Of a DNA stretch of 64,000 nucleotides, positions 16,856 through 26,078 are shown piece by piece. This stretch comes from Paeniglutamicibacter psychrophenolicus (GTDB lineage: Bacteria; Actinomycetota; Actinomycetes; Actinomycetales; Micrococcaceae). The stretch spans positions 1-64,000 of the forward strand of contig NZ_JAUSSH010000012.1 in the NCBI RefSeq assembly GCF_030812255.1. The letters run 5' to 3'. The translations under genes were made by a program, and so were the position numbers. Position 1 is the first letter of the stretch; the number at the start of each line of letters is the position of its first letter. The notes under the pieces are model-generated. The model saw only the letters and a program-made list of their open reading frames with translations, had not been told where the DNA came from and ran no database searches.

Positions 16856-17007
16856 CCCGGCACCCGGATTTAAAACCTACAGTCAGAGAAAAAACGTGAC
16901 TTTGGGGGCTGTTGCGCGTACATTGACTGGAATGTGATGTCGTTCACTTCCCTTGGGGCCGTTCATGCCGAGGGACGTCACCGCAATTGGGGAAAGGTCT
17001 CTCGCTC

Positions 17008-17937
17008 ATGTATCAGATGCAACACGTTGATTCCTTCGAAGCATGGAAGTCGCTCGTGTCCAGTGCCTTCGTTCCGCTGCATTCGGAACCGGTGCGTGCG
17101 GGATCCTTTGCCGGCAGCATCGCCGGCAGCCAATTCGGCTCCGTGGGCGTCATGCAGGTCGAGGCCACTGCCCACGCGGTGCGCCGCACGGAAAACCTGC
17201 TGGCCGCAGGCGACCCGCCGCACTTCAAGCTCAACCTGCAGCTCAGCGGGCATGGAATGCTGCTGCAGGACGGCCGGGAAACCCTGCTGCGACCCGGCGA
17301 ACTGGCGATCTACGACACGCAGCGCCCCTACACGTTGATGTTCGAGGAGGACTTCAAGACCCTCGTCCTCATGTTTCCCCAGCACCAGCTGGGACTGCCC
17401 GTGGCCCAAGTTCGTGAGATGACGGCCACCGCCATCGGAACTGAGCATCCCCTGGGCCGTGCCGTCACGCCATTCCTGAGGCAATTGGCGGGCCTGCTTC
17501 CGCAGCTTCGGGATCCCGTGGGCCATCGGCTGGCCGCCAATGCCATTGACCTGTTGGGCACCTTGCTCGCGGCCGAACTCCACGACCACGACGACTTGGC
17601 AACCGACGGTCAGCACCGACAGCTCCTGGCGATACAGGCCTACATCAACGAGCATCTCGCCGATCCCGAATTGTGCCCGGGATCCATAGCAGTGTCCCAT
17701 TTCGTCTCCTTGCGCAGCCTGCACAAGGTTTTCGCCGAGTCGGGACACACCGTCGCCGAATGGATTCGCACCCGAAGGCTCGAACAATGCCGACGAGACC
17801 TGGGGGATCCCCTCCAACGCCACATCCCCGTGGGAGCAGTTGGCTCCCGCTGGGGTTTTCCCGATGCAGCGCATTTCAGCAGGGTCTTTCGCGCGGCGTA
17901 CGGCATCTCTCCCTCGGCGTTCAGGGCCCAGGTCTAG
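17008..17937 (+). CDS. AraC family activator with FeaR-like ligand domain
   Basis: A 309-residue regulator. The N-terminal part (about 40-190) matches the AraC-binding-like fold of FeaR-type proteins, with VEATAHAVRRT and LNLQLSGHGMLLQDGRE then LRPGELAIYDTQRPY. The C-terminal third carries two helix-turn-helix units (AVSHFVSLRSLHKVFAE and WGFPDAAHFSRVFRAAYG). In E. coli FeaR activates an aromatic amine oxidase and phenylacetaldehyde dehydrogenase, and here the neighbours are exactly an amine oxidase, a permease and an aldehyde dehydrogenase. The ATG at 17008 follows GGGGAAAGG (16989-16997); an in-frame TTG at 16987 is less likely. It probably activates the two genes downstream on the same strand. 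Confidence 0.85.
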   Translation: MYQMQHVDSFEAWKSLVSSAFVPLHSEPVRAGSFAGSIAGSQFGSVGVMQVEATAHAVRRTENLLAAGDPPHFKLNLQLSGHGMLLQDGRETLLRPGELAIYDTQRPYTLMFEEDFKTLVLMFPQHQLGLPVAQVREMTATAIGTEHPLGRAVTPFLRQLAGLLPQLRDPVGHRLAANAIDLLGTLLAAELHDHDDLATDGQHRQLLAIQAYINEHLADPELCPGSIAVSHFVSLRSLHKVFAESGHTVAEWIRTRRLEQCRRDLGDPLQRHIPVGAVGSRWGFPDAAHFSRVFRAAYGISPSAFRAQV

Positions 17938-18071
17938 TTTCGACACGACGGCCGGGTGGGGCCCAAAGGCAAGATTGCACTGTTTGCCAAGGACCGCTCA
18001 CGCAAAGACAAGCCCCGACACCTGCCTGGAAAGCAAGCTGGTAGGAACGACTCTTCAAGGAGGAACTTCCC

Positions 18072-19562
18072 ATGGCAACATCGATCGAATCAACGGGCAC
18101 CCGGGCACCGGGCCTGGGCAAACGCACGCTCGGCGTGCCCGCGCTGGTGTTCATGATCATCGCGGCCTCCGCGCCGCTGACGGTGGTCGCCGGGGGAGTC
18201 ACCAGCAACTACGCGGTCACCGGTGTGCTGGGCATCCCGCTGTCCTTCGTCGTGCTCGGCGTGGTCCTGCTGGTCTTCGCCGTGGGATACACGGCCATGA
18301 GCCAGCACGTGAGCAACGCCGGCGCGTTCTACGCGTATGTGGCCCGCGGCTTGGGCAAGCCCGCCGGTATCGGTGCCGCGTGGGTGGCGCTGGTCAGCTA
18401 CAACGCCATGCAGATCGGCATCTACGGGATGTTCGGGTTCGCGCTCGCCGATTTCCTCGCCACCACGCTCGGGTTTGCAATCCCGTGGTGGGTGTGCGCC
18501 CTGGGCGGCTGGGCCGTGGTGGCGATCCTGGGCATGAACAAGGTCGATCTCTCCGCCAAGGTGCTGGGCATCGTGGTGGCCTGCGAATTCCTCGTCGTCA
18601 TCGTCTACGACGTGCTGGCCTTCAAGGTCGCTCCCGAGGGCATCTCCACCGAGTCGCTGCAACCGGCCAACCTGTTCACCGCCGGCGCGGGCGCCGCACT
18701 GGCCTTCAGCATCGCCGCGTTCATGGGGTTTGAATCCGGCGCCATCTACGGTGAGGAAGTCAAGGACCCCAAGAACACCCCGCGGCGGGCCACCTTGATC
18801 GCGATCGGCATCATCGCCGTCTTCTACGCGCTCTCGGCGTGGGCCATGGCCGTGGGCGAGGGGCACGGCGCCGTCATCGAAAACTCCGCCGCGGGTCCTG
18901 GCCTGGTCTTCGGGTTCCTGGCCGCCCACACCCCCGGGTGGTTCGTCACCCTCGGAAACCTGCTGTTCATCACCAGCCTGCTCGCCGCACTGATCGCCTT
19001 CCACAACGTGGTGGCACGCTACGTGTTCTCGCTGGGCCGCGAGGGCGTGCTTCCCGCGGCCATGGCCAGGACCAACCCGCGCAGCCACGCCCCGGTGGCA
19101 GGCTCACTGGCCCAGTCGGCATTGGCGCTGCTGGTCCTGCTGGTCTTCGCGATCGCCGGGGCGGGCGCGGATGTCATGTTCCCCGTGTTCACGCTGTTCA
19201 CCTGGCTCACCAACACCGGTGCGTTCGGGCTGGTCATGCTCATGGCGCTGACCAGCTTCGCGGTCATCGGCTACTTCCGCAGCGAACCGCACGGGCTGGG
19301 ACGGTGGACCACCGTGGTGGCGCCGATGATCGCCGGGGTCACGCTGGTTGTCCTCTTCGGCGCGATCGTGGCGAACTTCGACGTGCTGATCGGACTTCAG
19401 GGCGCCAGCGTCCTGGGATGGCTGCTTCCGGCAATCGTGGTGGTCCCCGGCGTCCTCGGATTGCTCTGGGCCTTCAGGCTGCGTTCCACCCAACCGGCGA
19501 TCTACGCGGGCGTTGGGCACGGCGGAGACCTTGAGGAAGCCGACGAGACCACGCTGCGCTGA
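18072..19562 (+). CDS. APC superfamily amino acid/amine permease
   Basis: A 496-residue permease with about twelve membrane helices. The first helix holds the small-residue substrate loop (IIAASAPLTVVAGG). FSIAAFMGFESGAIYGEEVKDP is the classical APC segment around helix 6 and the following loop. It should import an amine or amino acid by proton or cation symport, and aromatic amines such as phenylethylamine or tyramine are inferred from context. A strong ribosome site AAGGAGGA lies 8 bases before the ATG. It lies 134 bp after the AraC gene and 75 bp before an aldehyde dehydrogenase, probably forming an uptake and oxidation pair. Confidence 0.92.
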   Translation: MATSIESTGTRAPGLGKRTLGVPALVFMIIAASAPLTVVAGGVTSNYAVTGVLGIPLSFVVLGVVLLVFAVGYTAMSQHVSNAGAFYAYVARGLGKPAGIGAAWVALVSYNAMQIGIYGMFGFALADFLATTLGFAIPWWVCALGGWAVVAILGMNKVDLSAKVLGIVVACEFLVVIVYDVLAFKVAPEGISTESLQPANLFTAGAGAALAFSIAAFMGFESGAIYGEEVKDPKNTPRRATLIAIGIIAVFYALSAWAMAVGEGHGAVIENSAAGPGLVFGFLAAHTPGWFVTLGNLLFITSLLAALIAFHNVVARYVFSLGREGVLPAAMARTNPRSHAPVAGSLAQSALALLVLLVFAIAGAGADVMFPVFTLFTWLTNTGAFGLVMLMALTSFAVIGYFRSEPHGLGRWTTVVAPMIAGVTLVVLFGAIVANFDVLIGLQGASVLGWLLPAIVVVPGVLGLLWAFRLRSTQPAIYAGVGHGGDLEEADETTLR

Positions 19563-19637
19563 CCCCGCAGCCCTTCAACGACCCATTCAACAAACACGAC
19601 ATCCGGCAAACCCAGAGACAAGAAAAGGGAACGAACC

Positions 19638-21074
19638 ATGAGCACCGAAACCAACACCGTCGCCACCTTCGCCACCGCGGACGAACTGCTCGCCGCCATC
19701 CAGCCCGCCACCGGCGGACGCGAAATCCTCGACCCGGCCACCGGCGAGCCGGTGGGTCGCGCCCCGGAACACGAGGTCGCGGACCTCGAAGCCGCCATCG
19801 CCGCGGCCCGTGCGGCACAACCGCAATGGGACGGGCTGGGCCACGCGGCACGCCGCGCCCTGATGAACCGGGCCGCCGACGCCATCGAGGCAAACGCCGA
19901 GGCGCTGGCCCACCTGCTCTCGCGCGAGCAGGGCAAGCCGCTGAACGGGCCCAACGCCCGCTTCGAGGTCGGTGCCTGCGCCGCCTGGTTGCGCGCCGCC
20001 GCATCCTTCGACCTCGAGGCCGAGGTGCTCGTCGACGACGGAACCACCTACGCGGAGATGCACTACCGCCCCTTCGGCGTCGTCGGTGCCATCGGCCCGT
20101 GGAACTGGCCGATGATGATCTCGGTCTGGCAGCTGGCCCCGGCGCTGCGCATGGGCAACACCGTGGTGATGAAGCCCAGCGAATACACCCCGCTGAGCGT
20201 GCTGGCCCTGGGCCACGTCATCAACCAGGTGCTCCCGGCCGGCGTGCTGCACGTGGTCGCCGGCGGCCGCGACGTCGGCCAGCTGCTGAGCACCCACGAG
20301 GACATCGACAAGGTCATGTTCACCGGCTCCACCGCCACCGGCAAGGCCATCATCCGGTCCTCCGCGGACACCGTGAAGCGACTGACCCTGGAATTGGGCG
20401 GCAACGATGCGGGCATCGTGCTGCCCGACGTGGACCCCAAGGCCATCGCCGAGAACCTGTTCTGGGGTGCGTTCATCAACACCGGCCAGACCTGTGCGGC
20501 CCTCAAGCGCCTCTACGTGCACAAGGACATCTATGAAGAGGTCTGTGCGGCATTGGTCGAGGTCGCGAGGAACATGCCGATGGGCGTGGGCCTGGACGAG
20601 GCCAACGTGCTGGGCCCGCTGCAGAACAAGGCCCAGTACGACATCGTCGCCGCACTGGTGGACAAGGCCACCGAATCCGGTGCGCGCGTGCTGCTCGGCG
20701 CCAACCCGCAGGCGGATCAGCCGGGCTACTTCTACCCGAGCACGCTGATCGCGGACATCGCCACCGACAACCCGCTGGTCGTCGAGGAGCAGTTCGGCCC
20801 GGTCCTGCCGATCGTCAAGGTCGACTCGATCGAGCAGGCCCTGGAACTCGCCAATGGACTTGATGTCGGCCTGGGTGCCTCCGTGTGGTCCGCCGACCGC
20901 GAGGCGGCTCGTGCCGTGGCAGCGCGCATGCAAGCCGGTACCGTGTGGATCAACAGCCACGGCGGCGTGGACCCGCGGATCCCGTTCGGCGGTGCCAAGT
21001 CCTCCGGCTACGGCGTGGAATTCGGCGTGGACGGGCTCAAGGCCCTGGGCCAGCCGCAGGTGATCAACGGCTAG
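19638..21074 (+). CDS. NAD-dependent aldehyde dehydrogenase (likely arylacetaldehyde)
   Basis: A 478-residue aldehyde dehydrogenase. NAD-binding GVVGAIGPWNWPMM, the base Glu in LELGGND and the nucleophile Cys in NTGQTCAALKRLY are all in place, with the C-terminal WINSHGGVDPRIPFGGAKSS. The substrate is inferred: the aldehyde made by the copper amine oxidase 5 kb away, such as phenylacetaldehyde, turned to phenylacetate. It lies 75 bp after the APC permease with AAAAGGGAACGAACC before the ATG. Its closest subfamily is not clear to me, so other aldehydes are possible. Confidence 0.88.
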   Translation: MSTETNTVATFATADELLAAIQPATGGREILDPATGEPVGRAPEHEVADLEAAIAAARAAQPQWDGLGHAARRALMNRAADAIEANAEALAHLLSREQGKPLNGPNARFEVGACAAWLRAAASFDLEAEVLVDDGTTYAEMHYRPFGVVGAIGPWNWPMMISVWQLAPALRMGNTVVMKPSEYTPLSVLALGHVINQVLPAGVLHVVAGGRDVGQLLSTHEDIDKVMFTGSTATGKAIIRSSADTVKRLTLELGGNDAGIVLPDVDPKAIAENLFWGAFINTGQTCAALKRLYVHKDIYEEVCAALVEVARNMPMGVGLDEANVLGPLQNKAQYDIVAALVDKATESGARVLLGANPQADQPGYFYPSTLIADIATDNPLVVEEQFGPVLPIVKVDSIEQALELANGLDVGLGASVWSADREAARAVAARMQAGTVWINSHGGVDPRIPFGGAKSSGYGVEFGVDGLKALGQPQVING

Positions 21075-21087
21075 GTCGGACCAGCAC

Positions 21088-21142
21088 AGGGGTCGGGGCA
21101 GGGAGGTGCGTCAGCAGGCGGGAGCTCCACACCCCGGCCCCT
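21088..21142 (+). terminator. GC-rich hairpin after the aldehyde dehydrogenase
   Basis: AGGGG-T-CGGGG (21088-21098) pairs with CCCCG-G-CCCCT (21132-21142) across a long loop, between two convergent genes. There is no T-run, so this is a weak terminator call. Confidence 0.4.
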
Positions 21143-21185
21143 TGTGCGCGCGCATCGCCACGACCGATGCGGCGTTGGCCGGTGG

Positions 21186-21779
21186 CTAGTCGACCTTGGC
21201 GCGCTGCGCCTTGGCCTGCTCGGCGATCACGTTTTCGGCGATGCCCTTGAGTTCCGGCGTGTAGGCGGTGAGGTGGCCGGCTTCCTGGGACACCCACCAC
21301 TTCCCGCACAGGTGCGTGGTCTTTCCCTCTTGGCCGGTGGGCCACCAGTCCGCAGTCAGCAGGGGCGTTTGGTACTGGGATTCCACGCGTCCGGCGATCT
21401 CCTGGGCGGCTGCCGGATCCTCGGCGTCCAGCCCCGCCGACAGCTCGGCTTCACTGGGCTTGCCCGTCTCCGCGATCGCCGTGCAGCTTGGCGGCAGCGC
21501 GCCGCCGAACTCCATGCGCAGGATGCGCTCGTTGCCCGTGGTGCGCACAACCTCCTTGAGGTTCGTCGCCTCGTCGGGAACCCAGGATGGAACGATCTTC
21601 CTTTCCTTGCCCTCGGCCCCGGTGGCAAAATCATGGCTGGCGCTCTTGTCGTACGTGGACTCGATTCCCAGGGCGCTGCACCCGGTGAGCGCCAGGGCGG
21701 CCAGGACCGTGGCGGAGGCCAGGAAGATGGCCTTGGGGCTTAGGTATGTGGTGGGACGGGATGGCGTCGTCTGTGTCAT
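21186..21779 (-). CDS. hypothetical lipoprotein
   Basis: A 197-residue exported protein. A hydrophobic signal (about 15-33) ends in the lipobox LALTGC, so Cys34 would be lipid-modified. The mature part has two cysteines (in PPSCTAIAE and THLCGKWW) that could form a disulfide, plus a run of Trp-rich sequence (TADWWPTGQEG, CGKWWVS). I do not recognise the family. It converges with the aldehyde dehydrogenase and is the last of three small envelope genes on the minus strand. Its start ATG has no strong ribosome site. Confidence 0.7.
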   Translation of the reverse strand: MTQTTPSRPTTYLSPKAIFLASATVLAALALTGCSALGIESTYDKSASHDFATGAEGKERKIVPSWVPDEATNLKEVVRTTGNERILRMEFGGALPPSCTAIAETGKPSEAELSAGLDAEDPAAAQEIAGRVESQYQTPLLTADWWPTGQEGKTTHLCGKWWVSQEAGHLTAYTPELKGIAENVIAEQAKAQRAKVD

Positions 21780-21902
21780 GGCTTCGATCCTATGAAGCCG
21801 CAGGGCTTGCGCGCATCGGAGGACGGGCGCAGGTTTCGGGCATCCGACCAGGACCTGGGGTGGAGAGCCCCGGCCCCTGAAGGGACCAAGGCACCGATTC
21901 GC

Positions 21903-22379
21903 TCAGCCCTGGCGCAGCTCCAGGGCGTGTTCGACGGCATGCTTCGGGTCCAGCCCGAATGCCGCATCGCGCAGGACCGGTGAGCCCACGGCGTCGAAGG
22001 ACACCTCGATCCCCGTGGCCGCAACGCCGTTCGCGTCCACCAAGTCGACCAAGGCAGTCGAGCCGTTCCAGCTGGTCATCACCACATCGGACACGACGTA
22101 GCGGGTTTCGACGTTGGCCTCGAGGTTCTTTTCGGATTGCTTCCACCCGACTCCGAACATCCCGGTGAACACCACGGCGGCGATGATTCCGAGGGCGGCG
22201 ACGCCCGATTCGATGCCAATATCCCTGCGCCGCGCGTAGGTCTGCTGCTGGGCAGGGTCCTTGCGGAACTTGCGCCAGCGAACCAGTGCGTGGATGCCCA
22301 TGGGTATGGCAAACACGACGATGATCCCGGCCACGGCGAGGTGGATCTGCGGGCTGGCGAAATCCACTGGCTGGTACAT
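21903..22379 (-). CDS. hypothetical membrane protein with two helices and an extracytoplasmic domain
   Basis: A 158-residue protein of unknown function. Helix one is at about 12-32 (IHLAVAGIIVVFAIPMGIHAL) and helix two at about 58-77 (GVAALGIIAAVVFTGMFGVGW), with a basic loop KFRKDPAQQQTYARRR between them. This places a soluble C-terminal domain of about 75 residues outside, which includes VVMTSWNGSTALVDLVDANG. The gene order with two lipoproteins hints at an envelope function, but nothing more specific can be read. Confidence 0.65.
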   Translation of the reverse strand: MYQPVDFASPQIHLAVAGIIVVFAIPMGIHALVRWRKFRKDPAQQQTYARRRDIGIESGVAALGIIAAVVFTGMFGVGWKQSEKNLEANVETRYVVSDVVMTSWNGSTALVDLVDANGVAATGIEVSFDAVGSPVLRDAAFGLDPKHAVEHALELRQG

Positions 22380-22476
22380 GGCCCCAGACTAACAAGGCAT
22401 TTGCGCGTGCCGCATCGACCTTTAGGCGTATTACCCAGCCGTGTTGTGACTGGTCAGTCGACCTAAAACAGGGGAG

Positions 22477-22917
22477 CTAGACACCGGGCTCGGTGCTTGG
22501 GCGGAACCGTACCTGCCACATGGTGTTTGGATCGCCGCTCACGGCAGTGGCGGAGATTGAACCGGCCGGCAAATCCATGGTTGTTGTTGTGAACCCCGAT
22601 TCGCCGCACGGGATGGTTCCTTCACCCAAGGTTGAATCTTCCTGGGAGATGGTGAAAGTTGCTTCCTTCTTGCCATTGCAGGCAAGGTCCACCGAATACC
22701 AGCCGCCGGGGATCTCGTTGGCTGTGTAGGCAGTTCCCAGGATTCCTCCGCCACGTGGGAACTGGTTGATATCGGTCTTGCCATCGTCAAAGACCGCATC
22801 AAACCATTGTTGGTCCAGTCCGTGAACCGGTGGATCTTGTGCGGCGGAACATCCGGCCAGGGCCAAGCCGGTCATGCAGAAGGCAACTGCCATCGCATGC
22901 CTTGAAATTATTTGCAT
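22477..22917 (-). CDS. hypothetical lipoprotein
   Basis: A 146-residue exported lipoprotein, signal peptide then lipobox LALAGC with Cys23. The mature domain is beta-rich with two further cysteines (SVDLACNGKK and TIPCGES) and repeated Thr/Asp stretches; no family recognised. The start at 22915-22917 (MQIISRHAMAV) gives a proper signal peptide, whereas the frame open to 22974 would add a charged 19-residue extension. It stands apart from its neighbours by about 100-150 bp each side. Confidence 0.65.
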   Translation of the reverse strand: MQIISRHAMAVAFCMTGLALAGCSAAQDPPVHGLDQQWFDAVFDDGKTDINQFPRGGGILGTAYTANEIPGGWYSVDLACNGKKEATFTISQEDSTLGEGTIPCGESGFTTTTMDLPAGSISATAVSGDPNTMWQVRFRPSTEPGV

Positions 22918-23064
22918 GGCCCAATCTAAGCAGGTGAGCGTTGCTTTGCGGGGGTCTTGAGGCCGATTCGTCACTACGGCAAAGGCCAGATGCGAAGAAA
23001 ATGAGTTTCTTGCGCATCCGGCCTTTGCAGATTCTGCTGTCTGGTTTTGCCCAGTGCCCAGTGC

Positions 23065-24435
23065 TCAGGCGTCGACGAATCCGTCGGCGACCGTCAGTGC
23101 CTCGTCCAGGACGGCAAGACCCGCACGCAGGTCCTCGTCGCTGATGTTCAGCGGCGGAACCACGTGGACGCGGTTGAAGTTCACGAACGGCAGCACGCCG
23201 CCGGACTTCAACGCCGCGGTCACCGCGGCCATGGCCGGGGAGGAACCGCCGTAGGGAGCCATGGGTTCGCGGGTTTCGCGGTTGGTGACCAGTTCGACGG
23301 CCCAGAAGCAGCCGGTGCCGCGCACGTCGCCCACCGACGGGTGCCTGGCCTTGAGTTCTTCCAGCACCGGGCCGATGATGTCCTCGCCCAGGCGTGCGGC
23401 GTTTTCCACCATCCCCTCGTCCTTCATGGCGTTGATGGTTGCCACGACGGCCGCGGAGGCCAGCGGGTGGCCCGAGTAGGTCAGGCCGCCCGGGTAGGCG
23501 CGTTCGCGGAAGGTCTCGAAGATCGCGTCGCTGATGGCCACCCCGCCCAGCGGAACGTAGCCGGAGTTCACGCCCTTGGCGAAGGTGAGCAGGTCCGGGA
23601 TGACGTCCCAGTGGTTCACCGCGAACCACTTTCCGGCGCGGCCGAAGCCGGCCATGACCTCATCGGCAATGAAGACGATGCCGTACCTTTGGGTCAGTTC
23701 GCGCACCCCTTCCATGTAGCCGGCCGGCGGCACGTAGATGCCGCAGCTGCCCGGGATCGATTCGAGGATCAAGGCGGCAATGTTGCCCGGGCCCTCGAGC
23801 ACAATGGTGTCTTCCAGGTGGCGCAGCGCGCGCTGCGTCTCCTCGGCCTCGGTGGTGGAGTTGAAGTAGGAGCGGTACGGGTAGGCCGGGAAGAAGTGCA
23901 CGACGCCGTCGGTGGCGTTGTCCGAGGCCACGCGGCGCGGGTCGCCGGTGACGTTCACCGCCAGGTGCGTGCCGCCGTGGTAGCTGCGGTACGCCGAGAG
24001 GACCTTGTGCCTGCCGGTGTGCACGCGGGCCATGCGGATGGCGTGCTCGTTGGCATCGGCGCCGCCGTTGGTGAAGAAGATCTTGTTCAGGTCCCCGGGG
24101 GTCAGCTCCGCGATCAGCCGGGCCGCCTCGGAACGGGCGTCGTTGACGTATTGCGGGGCGATGGTGCAGATGTCTGCCGCCTGCGCCTGGATGGCCGCGA
24201 CGACCTTGGGGTGCTGGTGGCCGATGTTGGTGTTGACCAGTTGCGAGGAAAGGTCAAGAAGCTTGTTGCCCTCCCCGTCCCAGATCCAGGAGCCCTCGGT
24301 CTTGATGATGGTCATCGGATCGAAGGGGCCCTGGGCCTGCCAGGAATGGAAGACATGCTCGCGGTCCAGGTCGTGGGCCACCTTGCCGGCGGCAATCTGC
24401 TCCGCGGTGATCTCGGTGTTCACGGAAGTGCTCAT
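23065..24435 (-). CDS. class III (omega-amino acid) aminotransferase, likely beta-alanine/GABA type
   Basis: A 456-residue PLP enzyme. Asp258 (FIADEV) contacts the pyridine nitrogen and Lys287 (LLTFAKGVNSGY) forms the Schiff base; FFTNGGADANEHAIRMAR and the SYHGGTH stretch are typical. The partner gene, a CoA-acylating semialdehyde dehydrogenase 35 bp upstream in the same transcript, would take malonate semialdehyde (from beta-alanine) to acetyl-CoA, or methylmalonate semialdehyde to propionyl-CoA. Beta-alanine:pyruvate transamination is therefore favoured, with GABA as an alternative. The ATG at 24433-24435 follows AAAGGGA. The reading frame stays open without a stop to 26043, but the extra part is a shadow of the dehydrogenase. 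Confidence 0.88.
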   Translation of the reverse strand: MSTSVNTEITAEQIAAGKVAHDLDREHVFHSWQAQGPFDPMTIIKTEGSWIWDGEGNKLLDLSSQLVNTNIGHQHPKVVAAIQAQAADICTIAPQYVNDARSEAARLIAELTPGDLNKIFFTNGGADANEHAIRMARVHTGRHKVLSAYRSYHGGTHLAVNVTGDPRRVASDNATDGVVHFFPAYPYRSYFNSTTEAEETQRALRHLEDTIVLEGPGNIAALILESIPGSCGIYVPPAGYMEGVRELTQRYGIVFIADEVMAGFGRAGKWFAVNHWDVIPDLLTFAKGVNSGYVPLGGVAISDAIFETFRERAYPGGLTYSGHPLASAAVVATINAMKDEGMVENAARLGEDIIGPVLEELKARHPSVGDVRGTGCFWAVELVTNRETREPMAPYGGSSPAMAAVTAALKSGGVLPFVNFNRVHVVPPLNISDEDLRAGLAVLDEALTVADGFVDA

Positions 24436-24470
24436 GGGAGTGGTCCCTTTCTGGATTCTGTGCTTATCGC

Positions 24471-25964
24471 TTAGGCGTTCTGCGGGAAGCCGAGGTTCAG
24501 GCCGCCGTGGCTCGGATCGAGCCAGCGGGAGGTGACGACCTTGCCGCGGGTGAAGAAGTTGATGCCCTCGGCGCCGTAGGCGTGGGTGTCGCCGAAGAGC
24601 GAGTTCTTCCAGCCGCCGAAGGAGTAGTAGGCCATCGGCACCGGGATGGGCACGTTGATGCCGACCATGCCGACCTGGATCTCGTTCTCGAAGCGGCGGG
24701 CGGCGCCTCCGTCGTTGGTGAAGATCGCGGTGCCGTTGCCGAACTCGTTGGCGTTGATGGTCTCGATGCCCTCGTCGAAGGAGTCTACGCGCACCACCGA
24801 GAGCACCGGCCCGAAGATCTCGTCGGTGTAGATGGACATGTCGGTGGTGACGTTGTCGAAGAGCGTCGGGTTCAGGAAGAAGCCCTCCCCGTCGGCATCC
24901 GGGGTGACCTTGCGCCCGTCCAGCACCATGGTGGCGCCGGCCGCCTCGCCGGCGTCGATGTAGCCGGCGACCTTGTCGCGGTGTGCGGCGGTGACCAGCG
25001 GGCCCATGTCGCAGCCGCGGGTGCCGTCGCCCACGCGCAGGGTGGCGGTGCGCTCGGCGATCTTGGCGACCAGCGCATCTGCGATCGAGTCGATGGCGAC
25101 GATCGCGGAGATGGCCATGCAGCGCTCGCCGGCGGCGCCGAATCCGGCGTTGACGGCGGCGTCGGCCGCCAGGTCCAGGTCGGCATCCGGGAGCACCAGC
25201 ATGTGGTTCTTGGCCCCGCCCAGGGCCTGGACGCGCTTGCCGTGCGCGGTGCCGGTGGCGTAGACGTACTGGGCGATCGGGGTGGATCCCACGAAGGAGA
25301 CCGAGGAGACGCGCGGGTCGGTCAGCAGGACATCGACCGCTTCCTTGTCGCCGTTGACCACGTTGAACACGCCGTCCGGAAGTCCTGCTTCCTTCCAGAG
25401 CTCGGCCATCCAGATGGCGGCGGTCGGGTCCTTCTCGCTGGGCTTGAGCACCACGGTGTTGCCCGCGGCGATGGCGATGGGGAAGAACCACATCGGGACC
25501 ATGGCCGGGAAGTTGAAGGGGGAGATGATGGCCGAGACGCCCAATGGCTGGCGGATCGAGTGGACATCGATCTTGGTGGAGGCGTTCTCCGTGTAGCCGC
25601 CCTTGACCAGGTGCGGGATGCCGCAGGCGTACTCGACGACTTCCTGGCCGCGGGCGATTTCCCCCATGGCATCGTCCAGCACCTTGCCGTGCTCGGCGGT
25701 GATGATCGCCGCGAGCTCGCCCTTGCGCTTGTTGAGCAGCTCGCGGTAGTTGAACAGGATGTTGGCGCGGCGGGTCAGCGAGGTGTCGCGCCAGGCCGGG
25801 AAGGCGGCGTGCGCCGCGGCGATGACCTCGGCGGTGGTGCCGGCACTGGCCAGCGCCACGCGGGAGGAGACCTCTCCGGTGGCGGGGTTCATGACGTCGG
25901 CGTAGCGGGAGTCTGCAGGTGCTTCGAGGGTGGTGCCGTTGGACCAGTGTGCGAGGGTTTCCAC
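24471..25964 (-). CDS. mmsA: CoA-acylating methylmalonate/malonate-semialdehyde dehydrogenase
   Basis: A 497-residue enzyme of the MmsA family, forming acetyl-CoA or propionyl-CoA, CO2 and NADH from (methyl)malonate semialdehyde. The nucleophile is Cys282 in FGAAGERCMA. The usual aldehyde dehydrogenase base motif LELGG is replaced by ALGGAKNH (247-254), which marks the CoA-dependent branch. The N-terminal PFNFPAMVPMWFFPIAIA block and C-terminal MAYYSFGGWKNSLFGD are also diagnostic. It is transcribed first, before the aminotransferase, and faces the PucR regulator across 114 bp. This pair corresponds to bauC/bauA in the Pseudomonas beta-alanine pathway, or to iolA in valine and inositol breakdown. 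Confidence 0.94.
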   Translation of the reverse strand: METLAHWSNGTTLEAPADSRYADVMNPATGEVSSRVALASAGTTAEVIAAAHAAFPAWRDTSLTRRANILFNYRELLNKRKGELAAIITAEHGKVLDDAMGEIARGQEVVEYACGIPHLVKGGYTENASTKIDVHSIRQPLGVSAIISPFNFPAMVPMWFFPIAIAAGNTVVLKPSEKDPTAAIWMAELWKEAGLPDGVFNVVNGDKEAVDVLLTDPRVSSVSFVGSTPIAQYVYATGTAHGKRVQALGGAKNHMLVLPDADLDLAADAAVNAGFGAAGERCMAISAIVAIDSIADALVAKIAERTATLRVGDGTRGCDMGPLVTAAHRDKVAGYIDAGEAAGATMVLDGRKVTPDADGEGFFLNPTLFDNVTTDMSIYTDEIFGPVLSVVRVDSFDEGIETINANEFGNGTAIFTNDGGAARRFENEIQVGMVGINVPIPVPMAYYSFGGWKNSLFGDTHAYGAEGINFFTRGKVVTSRWLDPSHGGLNLGFPQNA

Positions 25965-26052
25965 GGAGGTGGTGTCCTTTCAAGACGGGGAAGCTGTTGC
26001 CTCCATTGTGTCGTCCGGGACATACCCACAACACCGGCAACATGTAACCTCT

Positions 26053-26066
26053 TTGCGTAAAAGCAA
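26053..26066. promoter_or_regulatory. small inverted repeat in the mmsA/PucR intergenic region
   Basis: TTGC-GTAAAA-GCAA at 26053-26066, 12 bp before the PucR start codon, lies in the 114 bp divergent gap where both promoters must be. It could be a PucR or autoregulatory site; four-base arms are weak evidence. Confidence 0.3.
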
Positions 26067-26078
26067 TACACTCTGTTC

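Noticed and set aside
23065-26043. A 992-residue open frame on the minus strand
   Set aside because: Only the last 456 codons encode the aminotransferase. The first 536 are a Arg/His/Pro-rich off-frame reading of the semialdehyde dehydrogenase gene, an effect of high GC.
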